Source: Serripes groenlandicus (Eukaryota > Mollusca > Bivalvia > Cardiida > Cardiidae). From it: a DNA stretch of 64,000 bases. The notes beneath the pieces are model-generated. The model was not told the DNA's origin. It searched no databases and worked only from the letters and a program-made list of their open reading frames with translations. Shown in pieces: positions 53,627 through 64,000 of this stretch (position 1 is its first letter; each line of letters opens with the position of its first letter). The translations under genes and the position numbers were made by a program. Location of the stretch: positions 62,001 to 126,000 of the forward strand of contig JASEVX010000324.1 of assembly GCA_031761405.1 (NCBI GenBank), written 5' to 3'.

Positions 53627-53847
53627 AGCTCGACTATTCGAAGAAAAGTGGAACTTTACTACTCGCCCCGGTGTCGGTGTCCGGTAAATGTTTTAGGGCA
53701 AGCTGGCATTTTCATATATAACCTTTCTTTCAAATCAGTCTTCATACTTCACACATTTGTTAAGGACCATCACTGAATATACTGAAACAGTGCTTAAGTG
53801 AATAAGCGTTGTAAAGTCGAGCGCGCTATCCTCCGACAGCTCTTGTT
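53627..53847 (+). mobile_element. Helentron/HINE-like element P (short, both ends present)
   Basis: The 5' end is AGCTCGACTATTCGAAGAAA with a GGTGTCGGTGTCCGG leader. The 3' end is GTCGAGCGC, then GCTATCCTCCGACAGC (an imperfect hairpin) and TCTTGTT. CTCGAC at the start is mirrored by GTCGAG near the end. The core is reduced to less than one unit. It provides the 3' end missing from O and from the copy at 1-119. Confidence 0.75.
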
Positions 53848-54450
53848 ATTGAATGGGGTGAAACACATTGTGGTAACACGAGAAGCGCCTTATTGTAAAC
53901 ACTTTTTCACATTGACAAACTATTTTTAATAGTCGTCTGTTTCAGACTCATAAAATTCGTCTAGATCTTCATGAAAAAAACCGTAACCAATTTGGTTGAT
54001 GTTGACAATTCAAGGAGCGTTTTCGTTTTACCCTGTAGTAAAACGCCAACAAATAAAAACATCCCAAATAACTATAAGTTTTGGTCTAGACTACCTTTTA
54101 GCAATATTTATGAGCTAATGAAAACCGTTTAATAAATCAGCAATCTGCACATTAATAAGTACTTAGAATACACGATCAAAAGAATTTGGAATTTTTGTTT
54201 GTTTGTAGCCATTCTGTTTTGATAGCAAGTGTTGTTACTTTTCTATTTTGCTGTTATACATTTTTGAGTCGAGCCACATTCAATTTGGCCTTTAGAGGTT
54301 TTGAAAAAGTACGGTACTTGTAATTAAACTAAATAATTGTGCTTGGTGAGTAGTCCATGAGAAAAGGTTCGATTAGGCGTTTACCAACACTGTAGTTCTA
54401 GATCAGCCTGCGCATCCACATAGTCGGATCAAGACATACGGGATTGACAT
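53848..54450. other. Unassigned
   Basis: AT-rich. No supported gene. 54385-54435 resembles a fragment of the following palindromic element. Confidence 0.35.
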
Positions 54451-54714
54451 ATGAGCCAGTCCACGAGAAAGCCAACATTATGCACTCCTCGTAAAATATC
54501 GACCCGGATCAGCATAAGCATGCCACAAAGGTTAAACCCGACAGACAGATGTCGCCTGGTGTGGATTTTCTTTTCAGGAACCATTACTCTATAACTCGAT
54601 CCCCTTGAGAAGGAATGTGTCAACCTAGATTAGCCTGTGCGGACTGCGCAGACTGATCTGGGTCGAAACATTACGCATAGTCCACACTGTTTGTTTTTTC
54701 TTGGGACGGCTCAT
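54451..54714. mobile_element. Palindromic GAGCCGTCCCGCGAG-type element, copy 1
   Basis: ATGAGCCAGTCCACGAGAAA at the left is mirrored by TTCTTGGGACGGCTCAT at the right. The interior has CGACCCGGATCAGCATAAGC, GGAATGTGTC and GACTGCGCAGACTGATCTGG. It is non-coding and its superfamily is unassigned. Confidence 0.75.
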
Positions 54715-55434
54715 ATTACTTACACAATCCTTCCATCTTTGTAGATTATGTACAGACTAACCAGATGGGCAGGATGATCTGAACTTGCACTGTACAGAAA
54801 TACCAATATGTCCCTTTTCGTACGGACTCGCTGATTTTGGTCATACTCGTTTTCTAGAGGCGTTATGGATATTAAAGATGCTAAACTCCAGAAAAAAGAT
54901 ATTATAACAGTTTAAAAGGTGTCTGGAAATATTATAATCATAATTCTGGGATAAAATTCGAGTCACTGGCAATAATTTCACTTTCCAGTACCATAAACAT
55001 ATAATTATTGATCGTTTATGCTTCGTTTTTACTGGGTAGACAAACCAGGTAAGCCACATTTTGTACATTTTCAGGACTTTCAATTGACAGTTTTTCAATA
55101 TTTACTGCCAAATGATTATACTACTTATAACTAACTTTGTCGCCACTATAAGCAACATTTTTAGAAGTTTCAAAATGTTGATCCACATCTGGAGTTCAGC
55201 ATATTTAAATCAACTAATGACAATTAAGAACGATCCTGTTCATCTGTGTGAGGCGCAGGCGGATCTGGATCTGCACAGGTCGTACAGTCCCGAATGTCGT
55301 TGATGCGTGAGACGTTGCGAGGTATTACAGCGTAGATGGTGATCTCTTTCCAAGTTCATTTAAAAAAAAGAAGGTATATAACCATTTTGATATCACCAAT
55401 TACAGCAAGGATATTTTATTATTTCGAAACGCAT
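54715..55434. other. Unassigned
   Basis: GTCTGGAAATATTATAATCA and ATAATTCTGGGATAAAATTC near 54920 loosely match 9075-9110 beside the foldback centre (AATATTAATAATATAATCAT, AATTCTGGGATAAAACTAC), which may be a shared element. No gene. Confidence 0.4.
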
Positions 55435-55722
55435 AGCTCCTGTAGCTAAGTAAGAAGCGACGTTGGCTGTCTAATTATGGGTTGTGAGTTCGAACCCAAG
55501 CTCAGCTCGGTAAGCATTCTTTCCGACGTTTGACAAAAGTCAATGAGACAAGCGTCATTCTTCTCCAACCAATGGACTTACAGTCTTTGTTGAAAAGCAG
55601 CCAGTTGCTTTGAAAGACAGTTGTGTGAGAAAGCCTGAAAACAAATTGGTAGGTGAACGGGGCACTGTGAAATTACTGAACAATTGTTGAAAACGGCGTT
55701 AAACCCACTTAGTCAAACCAAA
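55435..55722 (+). mobile_element. tRNA-derived SINE
   Basis: Degraded A-box TGTAGCTAAGTAAGAAGCG, B-box GAGTTCGAACCCAAGC, body CCAACCAATGGACTTACAGTC (split as CCAACCAATGGACTTAC and AGTC), tail AACGGCGTTAAACCCAC. Confidence 0.75.
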
Positions 55723-55872
55723 ATATTAAGCTGATCTGGCTCGATACATTACGCAGAGGCCATAATGCTGGTATTCTCGCGAGACGGCAAATATGAAGAT
55801 CTAAAAAATATACACGAACGAACCTTTTAGTTGAATGAAGAAATGCAACAAATTTGTTTCACCCGAAAAAGG

Positions 55873-56370
55873 AGTTTACCCTTTCCCACATAAAACAAAA
55901 ATACAACTTTGAAAACATATAGGCTACATCATGGAAAATCTTTATAAATGAGGGTAAAATAATTTAATAGAGTTGAAAGTATTGTGGATAAAGGACAATA
56001 TCTCATGATAAACAACTTCTCCAGTTGCCAGAAAGTGTTCAAATGTCATCAAAGGAAGTCTGGTTCAATTACGTTCTTGTGTCATCCACTGTATTACCTG
56101 ATATAAACTTACAGGTGACGTCTCCGGAAAATTGTATACAATATTAACACTATCCCACCACAAACAGACGCTTTCTGAACACTCTGAAGCTGAAGACTTC
56201 TGATAACATTTTGTCAAAAGGAGCAATTTCTCCCTTTTCCTTAATGTTTTTAACTTAATTAATTATTTACAATATTATTTACAATATCATTTACAGAGAG
56301 TTTTCCTAATTTTGCTTTGATATTTCAAAAGCCGTCTACTGCACATTTGGTGTATTTGAGAAAGTGTTAA
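55873..56370 (+). mobile_element. Two TTAA MITEs, ends worn
   Basis: 55873-56055 begins TACCCTTTCCCACAT and has GTATTGTGGATAAAGGACA. 56146-56370 begins AACACTATCCCACCACAAAC, has GTCAAAAGGAGCAATTTCTC, and ends GTATTTGAGAAAGTG plus TTAA. Confidence 0.6.
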
Positions 56371-56531
56371 TTCACAAGGGTAAAGTTTCTCTTTTTTTCA
56401 CAATGCTTTCAACATAGTCGACTGTGTTAGGAAAAGGTTTTATTACATATTACATATTACAGGATCCAGAGGTCTAGATAACGGGGAGTAAACTGCTCTC
56501 GACAGTATCTTTGCTATCATTCAACCAATCT

Positions 56532-56640
56532 CTATGTTGTGGGTACTCCCAAGACTCGTCTCACTGACACGATTATTTCAAGTACTCATAACATAGGGTT
56601 TGAGTGTGAAATAAGGAATTTAGAGCATGTAAAATGCTCC
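56532..56640 (-). repeat. Palindromic repeat family 3, copy 2
   Basis: This is the reverse-oriented copy of 41848-41950: TCTATGTTGTGGGTACTC and GTACTCATAACATAGGGT arms with a GACTCGTCTCACTGACACG centre. Confidence 0.7.
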
Positions 56641-56700
56641 TTTTCTATATCTCTGATTAAAGCCGTTTTCAACATGATGATATCAGCTAATAGTATAATT

Positions 56701-56959
56701 GAGCCGTTCCGCGAGAAAAACAACATTATGGCTTCTGCGTAATGTATCGATCCAGAACAGCCTAAGAAGACCGCGCAGACTGATCCGGGCCGACACATTC
56801 TGTCTCAAGGGGATAGAGGTATAGAGTAATGATTCCTGAAACAGAAATTCCACAGGAGGCGAAAAGTGTCTATCCAGGTAAGCCTGCGCGGCATGCTTGG
56901 GCTGATCTGGGTCGATACTTTACGCAGAGTCCATAGTGTTGGTTTTCTCGCTTCGGACT
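56701..56959. mobile_element. Palindromic GAGCCGTCCCGCGAG-type element, copy 2
   Basis: GAGCCGTTCCGCGAGAAAAA at the left is mirrored by GTTGGTTTTCTCGCTTCGGA at the right. The interior has CGCGCAGACTGATCCGGGCC, CCTGAAACAGAAATTCCACA and CTGGGTCGATACTTTACG. Confidence 0.75.
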
Positions 56960-57641
56960 TACGACCCTTGGGTTTGGTAGAGCATTCCGACACACAACGA
57001 AGGTACAGGGACGTAACATCGCCAATATTACCCAGAGTTCTGGAGTATGACGTACACTGTTTCTCGGACCATAACCTCCAGTAGAAAATCATTATAATAA
57101 GCCTATGACCAATCAAATAACAGTTTCGCCAAAAAGGGGCGTTACAGAGTATGAGCGTAATGTTTAAATTCGATAACTCTTTCATCATATATCTAACATC
57201 GGCAATACTCATAGAACTCAACGCCAAAGGTAAGTTTGCACAAAGGTATGTTTTATAACCGTTTACTTTATATATATGTTGTTATTAATCACAACTTTGT
57301 ATTGCATGCTCACACATGATACAATCATTTGTTTGACGATTAGCTATTTTATGCTAAAGTCTAATAAACTATTCTGTATTTTGTATTTATTATGCTATTT
57401 GTTTAGTTATCTTTTTTGAAAACGATTTCAAGAAAATGTACACGCTTTCAGAATAGTTTTGATTGAAAAGAAACATTGAGGGAACGGAGAAATTTCTTTT
57501 TTTGTACAATGATTCCTCTCTCTTATATGCTTCGAAATGTCGCCTACTATATATGCGTCTACAATTGTCTGGTTAGTTAATTTTGCTACAATGTTTTACA
57601 AAGTCGTCAGTTCGAGATATGCCACCGTCTTTCTGAATTTA
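56960..57641. other. Unassigned
   Basis: The 140-codon minus-strand frame at 56805-57227 is largely formed by the palindromic element and is not taken as a gene. Confidence 0.35.
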
Positions 57642-58445
57642 GGAACATGCCGGAATCGATTGTGATTAAGTGTAAAGTTTGTCGCCATGATACCATTACA
57701 CAATCAATTATAAGCCATGTCTTGCGATTTTGAAGTCTTACTAATCTGGGTCTCACAAGACACTTTACTGTCAGTCTACATAAACTCAGTTCAGCCAACT
57801 TTCGACAAAACAGCTACAATAATAGCCCCTCTATTTTACGCCAATTTATCTTGATATGATCCGTTTACGGAAAGTCAATAATAACCCAAATCGCAAGAAA
57901 CCGCTCGTGTAAAATTATTCCTTTCCCACAAATAAAAACGCTTTCTGACGACTCTGCAGCGGACGACTCTTGCCACAATGATTTCAACTTGTTATTTTTC
58001 TATTTTTCGTCTGCATTTTGGAACATGAATCGACTGTGAATAACTGTAAAGTTTGTCGCCAGCATACGATTACACAATTAATTATAAGCCTAGCGAGTTT
58101 AGAGTCTTACTAATCTGCGTATAGTGATTTCTCAGGCGAATCTGAGTCTCAACCGACCCTTCACTGTCAGTCTACGTATAGCTCGGCCATCTTTTGACAA
58201 AAAAGCTGCAATGGTATTCCCACTATTTTACGCTAATTTATCTTGATATAATCCTTTTAGAACATCATCGGTTTTGGCTTCTGTATATTTATTATTTATC
58301 AGATCCCTTTACGGAAAGTCAATATAAACCCAAATCGCAAGACACGGCTCGTGTGAATTTATTCCTTTCCCACAAATAAAAACGCTTTCTAACGACACTG
58401 CAGCAGACGACTTTTGCCACAATTAATTCAGCTTGTTATTTATTT
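57642..58445 (+). repeat. 379-bp-offset tandem duplication including a MITE left end
   Basis: The first copy starts at 57642 (GAACATGCCGGAATCGATTG) and the second at 58021 (GAACATGAATCGACTGTGAA). Both run through AAAGTTTGTCGCC, TTACGGAAAGTCAATA, CCCAAATCGCAAGA and TTCCTTTCCCACAAATAAAA into GACGACTCTTGCCACAA or its equivalent. The second copy is longer because of an insertion near 58258-58300. Confidence 0.8.
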
Positions 58446-58516
58446 ATTGAGATTATTAAATGCATGTTGCCAGAGGCATCTACTGCAAACTCGATGTATG
58501 TGGGAAAGTGTAAAAG
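58361..58516 (+). mobile_element. TTAA MITE (second of the duplicated pair)
   Basis: TTCCTTTCCCACAAATAAAA, CACTGCAGCAGACGACTTTT, and the right end CGATGTATGTGGGAAAGTG. The first duplicate at 57914-58000 has only the left part. Confidence 0.6.
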
Positions 58517-59110
58517 GTATGTCTAACATTATGTTTGAAAACCAAAAATGCGTAAATAACATACATAGTGCTAGGAGCATACAGAATGTTATGAAAGTTG
58601 TTATGTTGATAGCTAATACCTAATCTACAGAAAAATGAAATAAAACTATGGGGTAACCAGGCTTGGAAAAGTGTTCCGGTCCCGTTTCTTCTGTACACTC
58701 CATACTTTGGCTAATGTGACTTCTGTTTCATATGTAATATATATATTTTAATTTTTAAAATTTTATTTTCAGTTTAACATCATTTGTTTGTTAACACTTC
58801 ACTCTTTATAACTAGAAGAAATAAATGTAAAAATGTAGCCATCACGAAACAATGACACCCTTAACAATTTATTTTTCGGCGATAGCTGACTTACGTGGGT
58901 TTTGACCTAGATGTTAAAAAATTATCTAGATTGTAGACCAATCAAATGTTGTATTTAATGAATAATGTCGAAGAAATAAAGAAAATGAAACGTTTTGATT
59001 GGTTCAAAGTTAAGTTGGCGATCCTATGAGAGGCACTAATAAGAGAAGTCTTAAATGAAATGTTCTGCATACTAACCTTTAATTGTTTTCCTTAAGAAAT
59101 AAATTTCAGT
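58517..59110. other. Unassigned
   Basis: No supported feature. Confidence 0.35.
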
Positions 59111-59319
59111 GAAAAGAAATCAGTCACGGAAAACGTATGAAATATAATATTTAAGAGCAAAATATTAATTATTTTTAAAACATGATAAGTTTTCAGTTAT
59201 TTAATCGTTAATTGAAAAGAATCAGTCACGGAAAACGTATGAAATATAATATTTAAGAGCAGAATATTAATTATTTTTAAAACATGATAAGTTTTCAGTT
59301 ATTTAATCGTCAATTGAAA
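59111..59319 (+). repeat. 102-bp tandem duplication
   Basis: CAGTCACGGAAAACGTATGA at 59121 and 59223 begins two copies differing at only a few bases, ending CAGTTATTTAATCG. Confidence 0.9.
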
Positions 59320-59406
59320 CTTATACTGTGTTACATGTATAATACATCGTCGCGTAATCTCTAGTCATGTGATGAATTCTCGGCCTTGAACGGAATAATG
59401 TCATGT

Positions 59407-59489
59407 CGCGCTAGTGAAATGGATGTTGACTTGAATTGTCATGCGAAAGGTCTGTGGTTCGCTTCCCGGCAGAGGCAAGCTTTTTTTTC
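59407..59489 (+). pseudogene. tRNA-like sequence with Pol III boxes and terminator
   Basis: CTAGTGAAATGGATGTTGAC, a TGAC/GTCA stem with loop TTGAATT (GAA at the anticodon), a B-box GGTTCGCTTCCC and a T8 run. As at 13926, acceptor pairing is poor. Confidence 0.4.
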
Positions 59490-60244
59490 TCTCTCATTCA
59501 TATCAAAACCAAAGTATATATATATATGAACTAAAACATTTATAAACCAAATATTTATTGTTTTCTGTCATTCTAATAAGTAAGATAAAATATCAAATAA
59601 TATGCGCTTCAGAATTTTTTAAAATTTGAATAAATATAGTTTAAGCATTACTGTATCAAAATTTAAACAACATAACAAATCAAAGGTAACCAGACTTTTG
59701 TTCAAATAAAATAAAATCTTATTTTTGGTGTTTGAGGGTCGAGATTTTGAGTAAAACTGGAAGAATTGCGTCAGAAAAAGGAGGGACGGACGACGGATAT
59801 AGCGTGAATTAGATCACTTTATGCCTTGATCTCAAAAATATCAAATAAACACCATTCTTTGCATATTTATGACAAGTAATAATGTATAGAAATATGCCGT
59901 ATTTAAATTCACAAATAGAAACAACTAGAAACTGTCTGTCACTGATCAGCAAAAACTGCAGAGTTGGATCAAACTACACTTATGTGTAGGTTTATCTAGA
60001 TCTGCATTGGTGGCAAATGCCCTGTGATCGATTTTACCCTAACTTGGCTTATGAAAAGAATTATAGAACCGAAACTGTCCCGATCGTCTTTAAAATCCGC
60101 TTTAGTTATGCTGTTGCTCGCCAGAAGATAACCAGGTACATGTGGCCAACCACTCAAAACATTCACGGGTTCATTGTAAAACTTACCAGTGAGAAAGATC
60201 AACCATTTTTAAGATGAATTTTGTCTACAGGATTATTCTAGACA
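59490..60244. other. Unassigned AT-rich DNA
   Basis: No supported feature. Confidence 0.35.
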
Positions 60245-60718
60245 TGAGCCGTCCCGCGAGAAAACCAACATTGTGGACTCTGCGTAAAGTATCGACCCGG
60301 ATCAGTATAAGCATGCCAGACAGGCTAACCCGGACAGACACTTTTCGCCTCCTGTGGATTTTCTGTTTCAGGAATCACTACTCTATCTATCCCCCCTTAG
60401 ACGGAATGTGTCGGCCGGATCAGTCTGCGCGGACAGCGCAGGCTGATCTGGTCGATACATTACGCAGATATATTGATATGGGCCGTTCCGCGAGAAAACA
60501 AAAATTGTGGACTCTGCGTAAAGTATCGACCCGGATCAGCCTAAGCATGCCGCTCAGTAGAACCCGGACATACACTTTTCAGGAATCATTACTCTATACT
60601 TCTATCCACCTGAAATAGAATGTGTCGCTCCGGATAAGTCGCCGCAGATTGAGCAGGCTAATCTGGATCGAAACATTACGCAGAGTCCATAATGTTGGTT
60701 TTCTTGCGGAACGGCTCA
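60245..60718. mobile_element. Palindromic GAGCCGTCCCGCGAG-type elements, two joined copies
   Basis: The first copy (60245-60479) begins GAGCCGTCCCGCGAGAAAAC but lacks its right inverted end. The second (60480-60718) begins GGCCGTTCCGCGAGAAAAC and ends TTGCGGAACGGCTCACA. The 134-codon frame across them is a by-product. Confidence 0.75.
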
Positions 60719-61228
60719 CATGTCCATATTTCATTCTTGTCAGTCTTTCTGTCTGATTGTTGGTCACTAGTTCGCCGCACACGATTAGTGTCCACATTTA
60801 AAAACGTCATATGGTTGTATAACTCGTTCAAATGTCTTCCCCGGAAACAACAACAATACAACGGGAACGACTGTTCACTGCATCGAAATTAAATTTCTAT
60901 TCGAAATGGAAGTTGACAAATTTGTTCACTGAAAATGGACGACCATGGTGAATAAGTGATACCTATTTTCCACCCAAATCTTTTGGTTGACATTGATTAA
61001 AAAAAAGCCAAATTGAAATATCGAAGCGGTCGGCATTTTTTCTATTACCTCCGATAATTTAACACGTCCCAAAGTGAACTAAATATTTTGTCCGAAAATC
61101 CTTAGATTTAGTTCGTTATTAATTCATACTTAAAAATGTTTATTGCGAAAAATCAAGTCAGAAAAACAATCCAAAACAACTGTAAATTGTTTAAATGGTG
61201 AAGTGTTTAAAACAAACAAAACGACAAA
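60719..61228. other. Unassigned
   Basis: No supported feature. Confidence 0.35.
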
Positions 61229-61640
61229 TGAGCCGTCCCGCGAGACAACCAAGATTATGGCCTCTGCGTTATATATCGACGCTGATCAGCCTGCGCAGTC
61301 AGCGCAGACTGATTCGGGCCGACACATTCCGTCTCAGGGGATAGAGGTGTATAGAAATGATTCCTGAAACAGAAAATCCACAGGAGGCGAAACGTGCCTA
61401 TCCGGGTAAGCCTGTGCGGCATCCTTAGGCTAATCCGGGTCGATACTTTACGCAGTGTCCGCAATGTTGGTTTTCTCGCGGGTCGGCTCATATCAATATA
61501 TCTGCGTAATGTATCGACCAGATCAGCCTGCGCTGTCCGCGCAGACTGATCCGGCCGACACATTCCGTCTAAGAGGGGATAGATAGAGTAGTGATTCCTG
61601 AAACAGAAAATCCACAGGATACGAACAGTGTCGGTCCAGG
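61229..61640. mobile_element. Palindromic GAGCCGTCCCGCGAG-type elements, two joined copies in inverse order
   Basis: 61229-61490 is complete (GAGCCGTCCCGCGAGACAAC to TCTCGCGGGTCGGCTCA). 61491-61640 is a partial copy starting TATCAATATATCTGCGTAAT. The join is the reverse complement of the join at 60470-60480. Confidence 0.75.
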
Positions 61641-61784
61641 AATAGATGCAATAACCTACAAGAATGCATCCTTTTGCAATTGGAAAATAGAAGGAAAAAT
61701 ATCAACGTATACAATAAGACGTTTTGTTAATCCAGTGTTCATGTGTATTATAATAACATGTATATATACGTCGTTTCACAAACA

Positions 61785-62010
61785 TCGGGGAGTAATCCGC
61801 CGTAGTCGACTGGTTAACTTCAGGGAATTAGAACCGGGCGTCCCGTGATTGATCCCCAATCGCAGTGGTTATGGTGAAGTTCCCCATTGCAAGGCATATT
61901 GCCTAGCCGAGTACTGGGTTGTTTACCCAGGGATTATGAATAAGTGAAAAGTCGCCGATATTTAACTGAAAAAGTGTTGACAAAGACGTAAAACCATTAT
62001 AAGACAAAGA
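61785..62010 (+). mobile_element. SINE family 2, longest copy
   Basis: The tRNA-like head is CCGTAGTCGACTGGTTAAC and GTGATTGATCCCC. The body is CAGTGGTTATGGTGAAGTTC, AAGGCATATTGCCTAGCC and ACCCAGGGATTATGAATAAG. The tail is AGTGTTGACAAAGACGTAAA. It gives the head missing from the copies at 36345 and 38521. Confidence 0.7.
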
Positions 62011-63210
62011 TCTGGACAAGATTATCACTTTTATATAAAAAGCCATCTCCACATTTCCATAAGTACAGCCTAGTCTTAGTTCTTGTAATACTTATTTTCA
62101 TGTACTGATCCCAATCGAATCTGCTTGCGGAATGCTGAAATTAAGGGTAATGTACTATGCATGAGTGCGACAAGATAGTTAGACGTTGAATCCCCGTATC
62201 TTTTAAATTTGCTAATGCATACTTAACTGTGACTGTCATAAATCAAAGCACTGAAAGTGCTGACAGCAAGGGGCTTACTGCAGATCAGAGATGTTACTTG
62301 GAGATTACCTTAATGAATTATTATTAGCATGTTTAAGTGTTATATATTTGGACATACCAACTAACTTAACAACCTGTAGGCAGATAGTATGAATACATGG
62401 CATAAAGTAATACGAAGACCATTATATTATAAAACTTTTTTAATGAAACATGTAATTTACCATCTATACCTTAGTAACTTTTTGCAGGACAATTACAATT
62501 CAAATACTATTATAAAAACTAGAACTATCACTGAAGATGATAAATACCCCTTAAAGCGACTGAAATCCAGATGGCACGGGGAAATTCGCCCTAAAATGTT
62601 ATTCTTCATGTTATCCAAGTAAAACCAGGGTAGAAAATGTATCGTTTTTGTATCAATAAAGTGAACATGAGTCGTTTTCAATTGTCCCGATGAAGGGGTT
62701 TCCTATTTGAAAATACTTACCCCGTTACTGACAGGGTAGAATTTGCGATGGAAAAAGTATCGAAGACGAGAAAATCTCACCGATTATAGGGGTATGTAAT
62801 ATGTCAGTTATTATATTTTAATGCCCCAAATACAAAAATAACACTTATTTTCTTAAAATTGGAAATTTTATTATTTTTTCGACAGTTGGGTATCTGGAGT
62901 TCAGTCGCTTTAAACAGCACCTTGACCTACACCATAACTTAATAAGTAAAAGGGCTATCACTCTGTAAAATAACATGCAATTGTAACCCCTTTAGGATAT
63001 GCACATCTCCACTTGGTATAGAAGCTTCATGTATAATTTTATTGATTTCCACCAAGTGGTTTGTAAGAAATAGGCCGGACAAAATATGGCTAATTTTTTT
63101 TTAAATGGAATGGTCAGTAACTATGTAAACAGTACATATCAAAAAAAGTATATACAGTAACATGGCATGTAAAAATGAGTACTTGAAAACTGAATTGCGA
63201 AGTATGTTCT
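62011..63210. other. Unassigned AT-rich DNA
   Basis: No supported gene. Short open frames here have no family resemblance or splice context. Confidence 0.4.
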
Positions 63211-63330
63211 TTAACCCTCTTTAAACCACTGTCGAAAAACATGGTGACAAAAGGAGTTGATCAAAACGAGCAACTCCTCCTTTTACCACAATGTTTTCTT
63301 TTCAGTAATAGTAATTATTCCTTCCAAACT
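63211..63330 (+). mobile_element. TTAA MITE left and central part
   Basis: TTAACCCTCTTTAAACCAC, then a hairpin of ACATGGTGACAAAAGGAGTT against CAACTCCTCCTTTTACCACA. The right end is lost. Confidence 0.6.
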
Positions 63331-63881
63331 TTTTACTAAATATAGTCATCATAGTTATACCAATTTGGAATTTGGAAGAGGGCCACCTAAGATAATGAAT
63401 AACAAGTTGTTTTAAATTGGTCTCTTTTGATCAATCAAAGAAGAACAAGCTTTTCAATAGTTTGTTGCATTGAAAAGACATTCAGGAGAACTGAGGAGTT
63501 GTCTCAAAAGTAATAATCTTTTACTATTGCCCTCAAGTCCTTGGCCATTTAATGATATATGCCTTTAAGAAACTTAGTTTACCAAATTGTACAAACACAG
63601 CATACTTATAGTATAACTCAACAAATGAATTGAATATATACTTTGACACTGCTGCAGATATAAATCAGCTTAATAGCAGCTGTGACATTGTTTTTCATAT
63701 CATTTTGATTTTCAGTTAAATGATTAAGGCTGTATTAAATCTAAATGTATAAATGTCATGAATGTGATATAAAATTATGTAAGAGATCAAATGTATATGC
63801 ACTTTAATATTTTGCGACTATTACATAAAGAATGGTCACAATGTTTCATAGCAGTTTAATTTGACCATCATTCAAATCAAT
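63331..63881. other. Unassigned AT-rich DNA
   Basis: No supported feature. Confidence 0.35.
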
Positions 63882-63909
63882 ACCTAATAACACATTTGTG
63901 TTATTAGGT
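63882..63909. repeat. Perfect 13-bp hairpin
   Basis: ACCTAATAACACA, two-base loop TT, TGTGTTATTAGGT. There is no U-run after it, so a Pol III terminator role is unlikely. Confidence 0.85.
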
Positions 63910-64000
63910 CTTTGTTCAAATCAGTTCAGGATTTGATTGAAGTGCTATTTTTACCAAAATTGCATGAAGCTTTGAAGTGTTCTATTAGTTTAACTTGACC

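Noticed and set aside
56805..57227. 140-codon minus-strand open frame
   Set aside because: More than a third is formed by the palindromic element at 56701-56959, and the remainder has no family resemblance or splice context.
60214..61563. 134- and 102-codon open frames with MPDRLTRTDTFRLLW-like peptides
   Set aside because: They lie entirely within palindromic repeat elements, and similar peptides appear on both strands of those elements.

Overview
The window reads as repeat-rich, AT-rich non-coding DNA from a bivalve mollusc, probably a heterodont. The species is not identified. The assignment rests on recalled repeat types: tRNA-headed SINEs ending in GGCGTTAAACCCAAATCAATCAA-like tails (given here only as a type), elements opening with TTTTAGCTCACCTGAGCAC and closing with GGCCCTCTTGTT, and palindromic elements with GAGCCGTCCCGCGAG ends. 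It is also supported by a terminal exon closely resembling animal S-formylglutathione hydrolase. No intact host gene is visible. Host coding sequence is limited to the last exon and a broken fragment of an esterase D/S-formylglutathione hydrolase gene (about 42.0 and 44.5 kb) and three isolated candidate exons of an unrecognised gene (18.5, 26.2 and 30.4 kb).

1-6.7 kb: two decayed LINE retrotransposons of different types. LINE A (minus strand, about 120-4180) keeps ORF1, an APE-type endonuclease and a C-terminal Cys/His motif, but has lost its reverse transcriptase. Its ORF1 stop and ORF2 start overlap as TAATG, and a SINE with target-site duplications sits in the endonuclease. LINE B (plus strand, about 4740-6660) is the 3' portion of another element, split by a TTAA-flanked MITE.

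6.7-11.5 kb: a large inverted repeat. Two arms of about 1.6 kb each carry a divergently transcribed ORF for an unrecognised 145-150 residue protein with a basic helical body and an acidic tail. The outer end of each arm passes into a 41-bp tandem array. It resembles a foldback transposon and is the most unusual structure in the window.

11.5-17.5 kb: MITE fragments, palindromic elements and tRNA-like sequences. 17.5-44 kb is dominated by modular Helentron/HINE-like elements that share both termini but carry different tandemly repeated cores. They are interleaved with tRNA-derived SINEs, piggyBac-like TTAA MITEs and a 2-kb GC-rich satellite (39.5-41.6 kb). 44.6-52.4 kb is mostly featureless AT-rich DNA with a few MITEs and a 43-base poly(C) tract. 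52.4-64 kb contains two more Helentron-like elements, SINEs, several palindromic GAGCCGTCCCGCGAG elements and local tandem duplications.

The visible order of events is layered: SINEs inside Helentron-like elements, one Helentron-like element inside another, MITEs inside LINEs, and a MITE remnant against an esterase D exon. All family assignments were made by eye without database searches.
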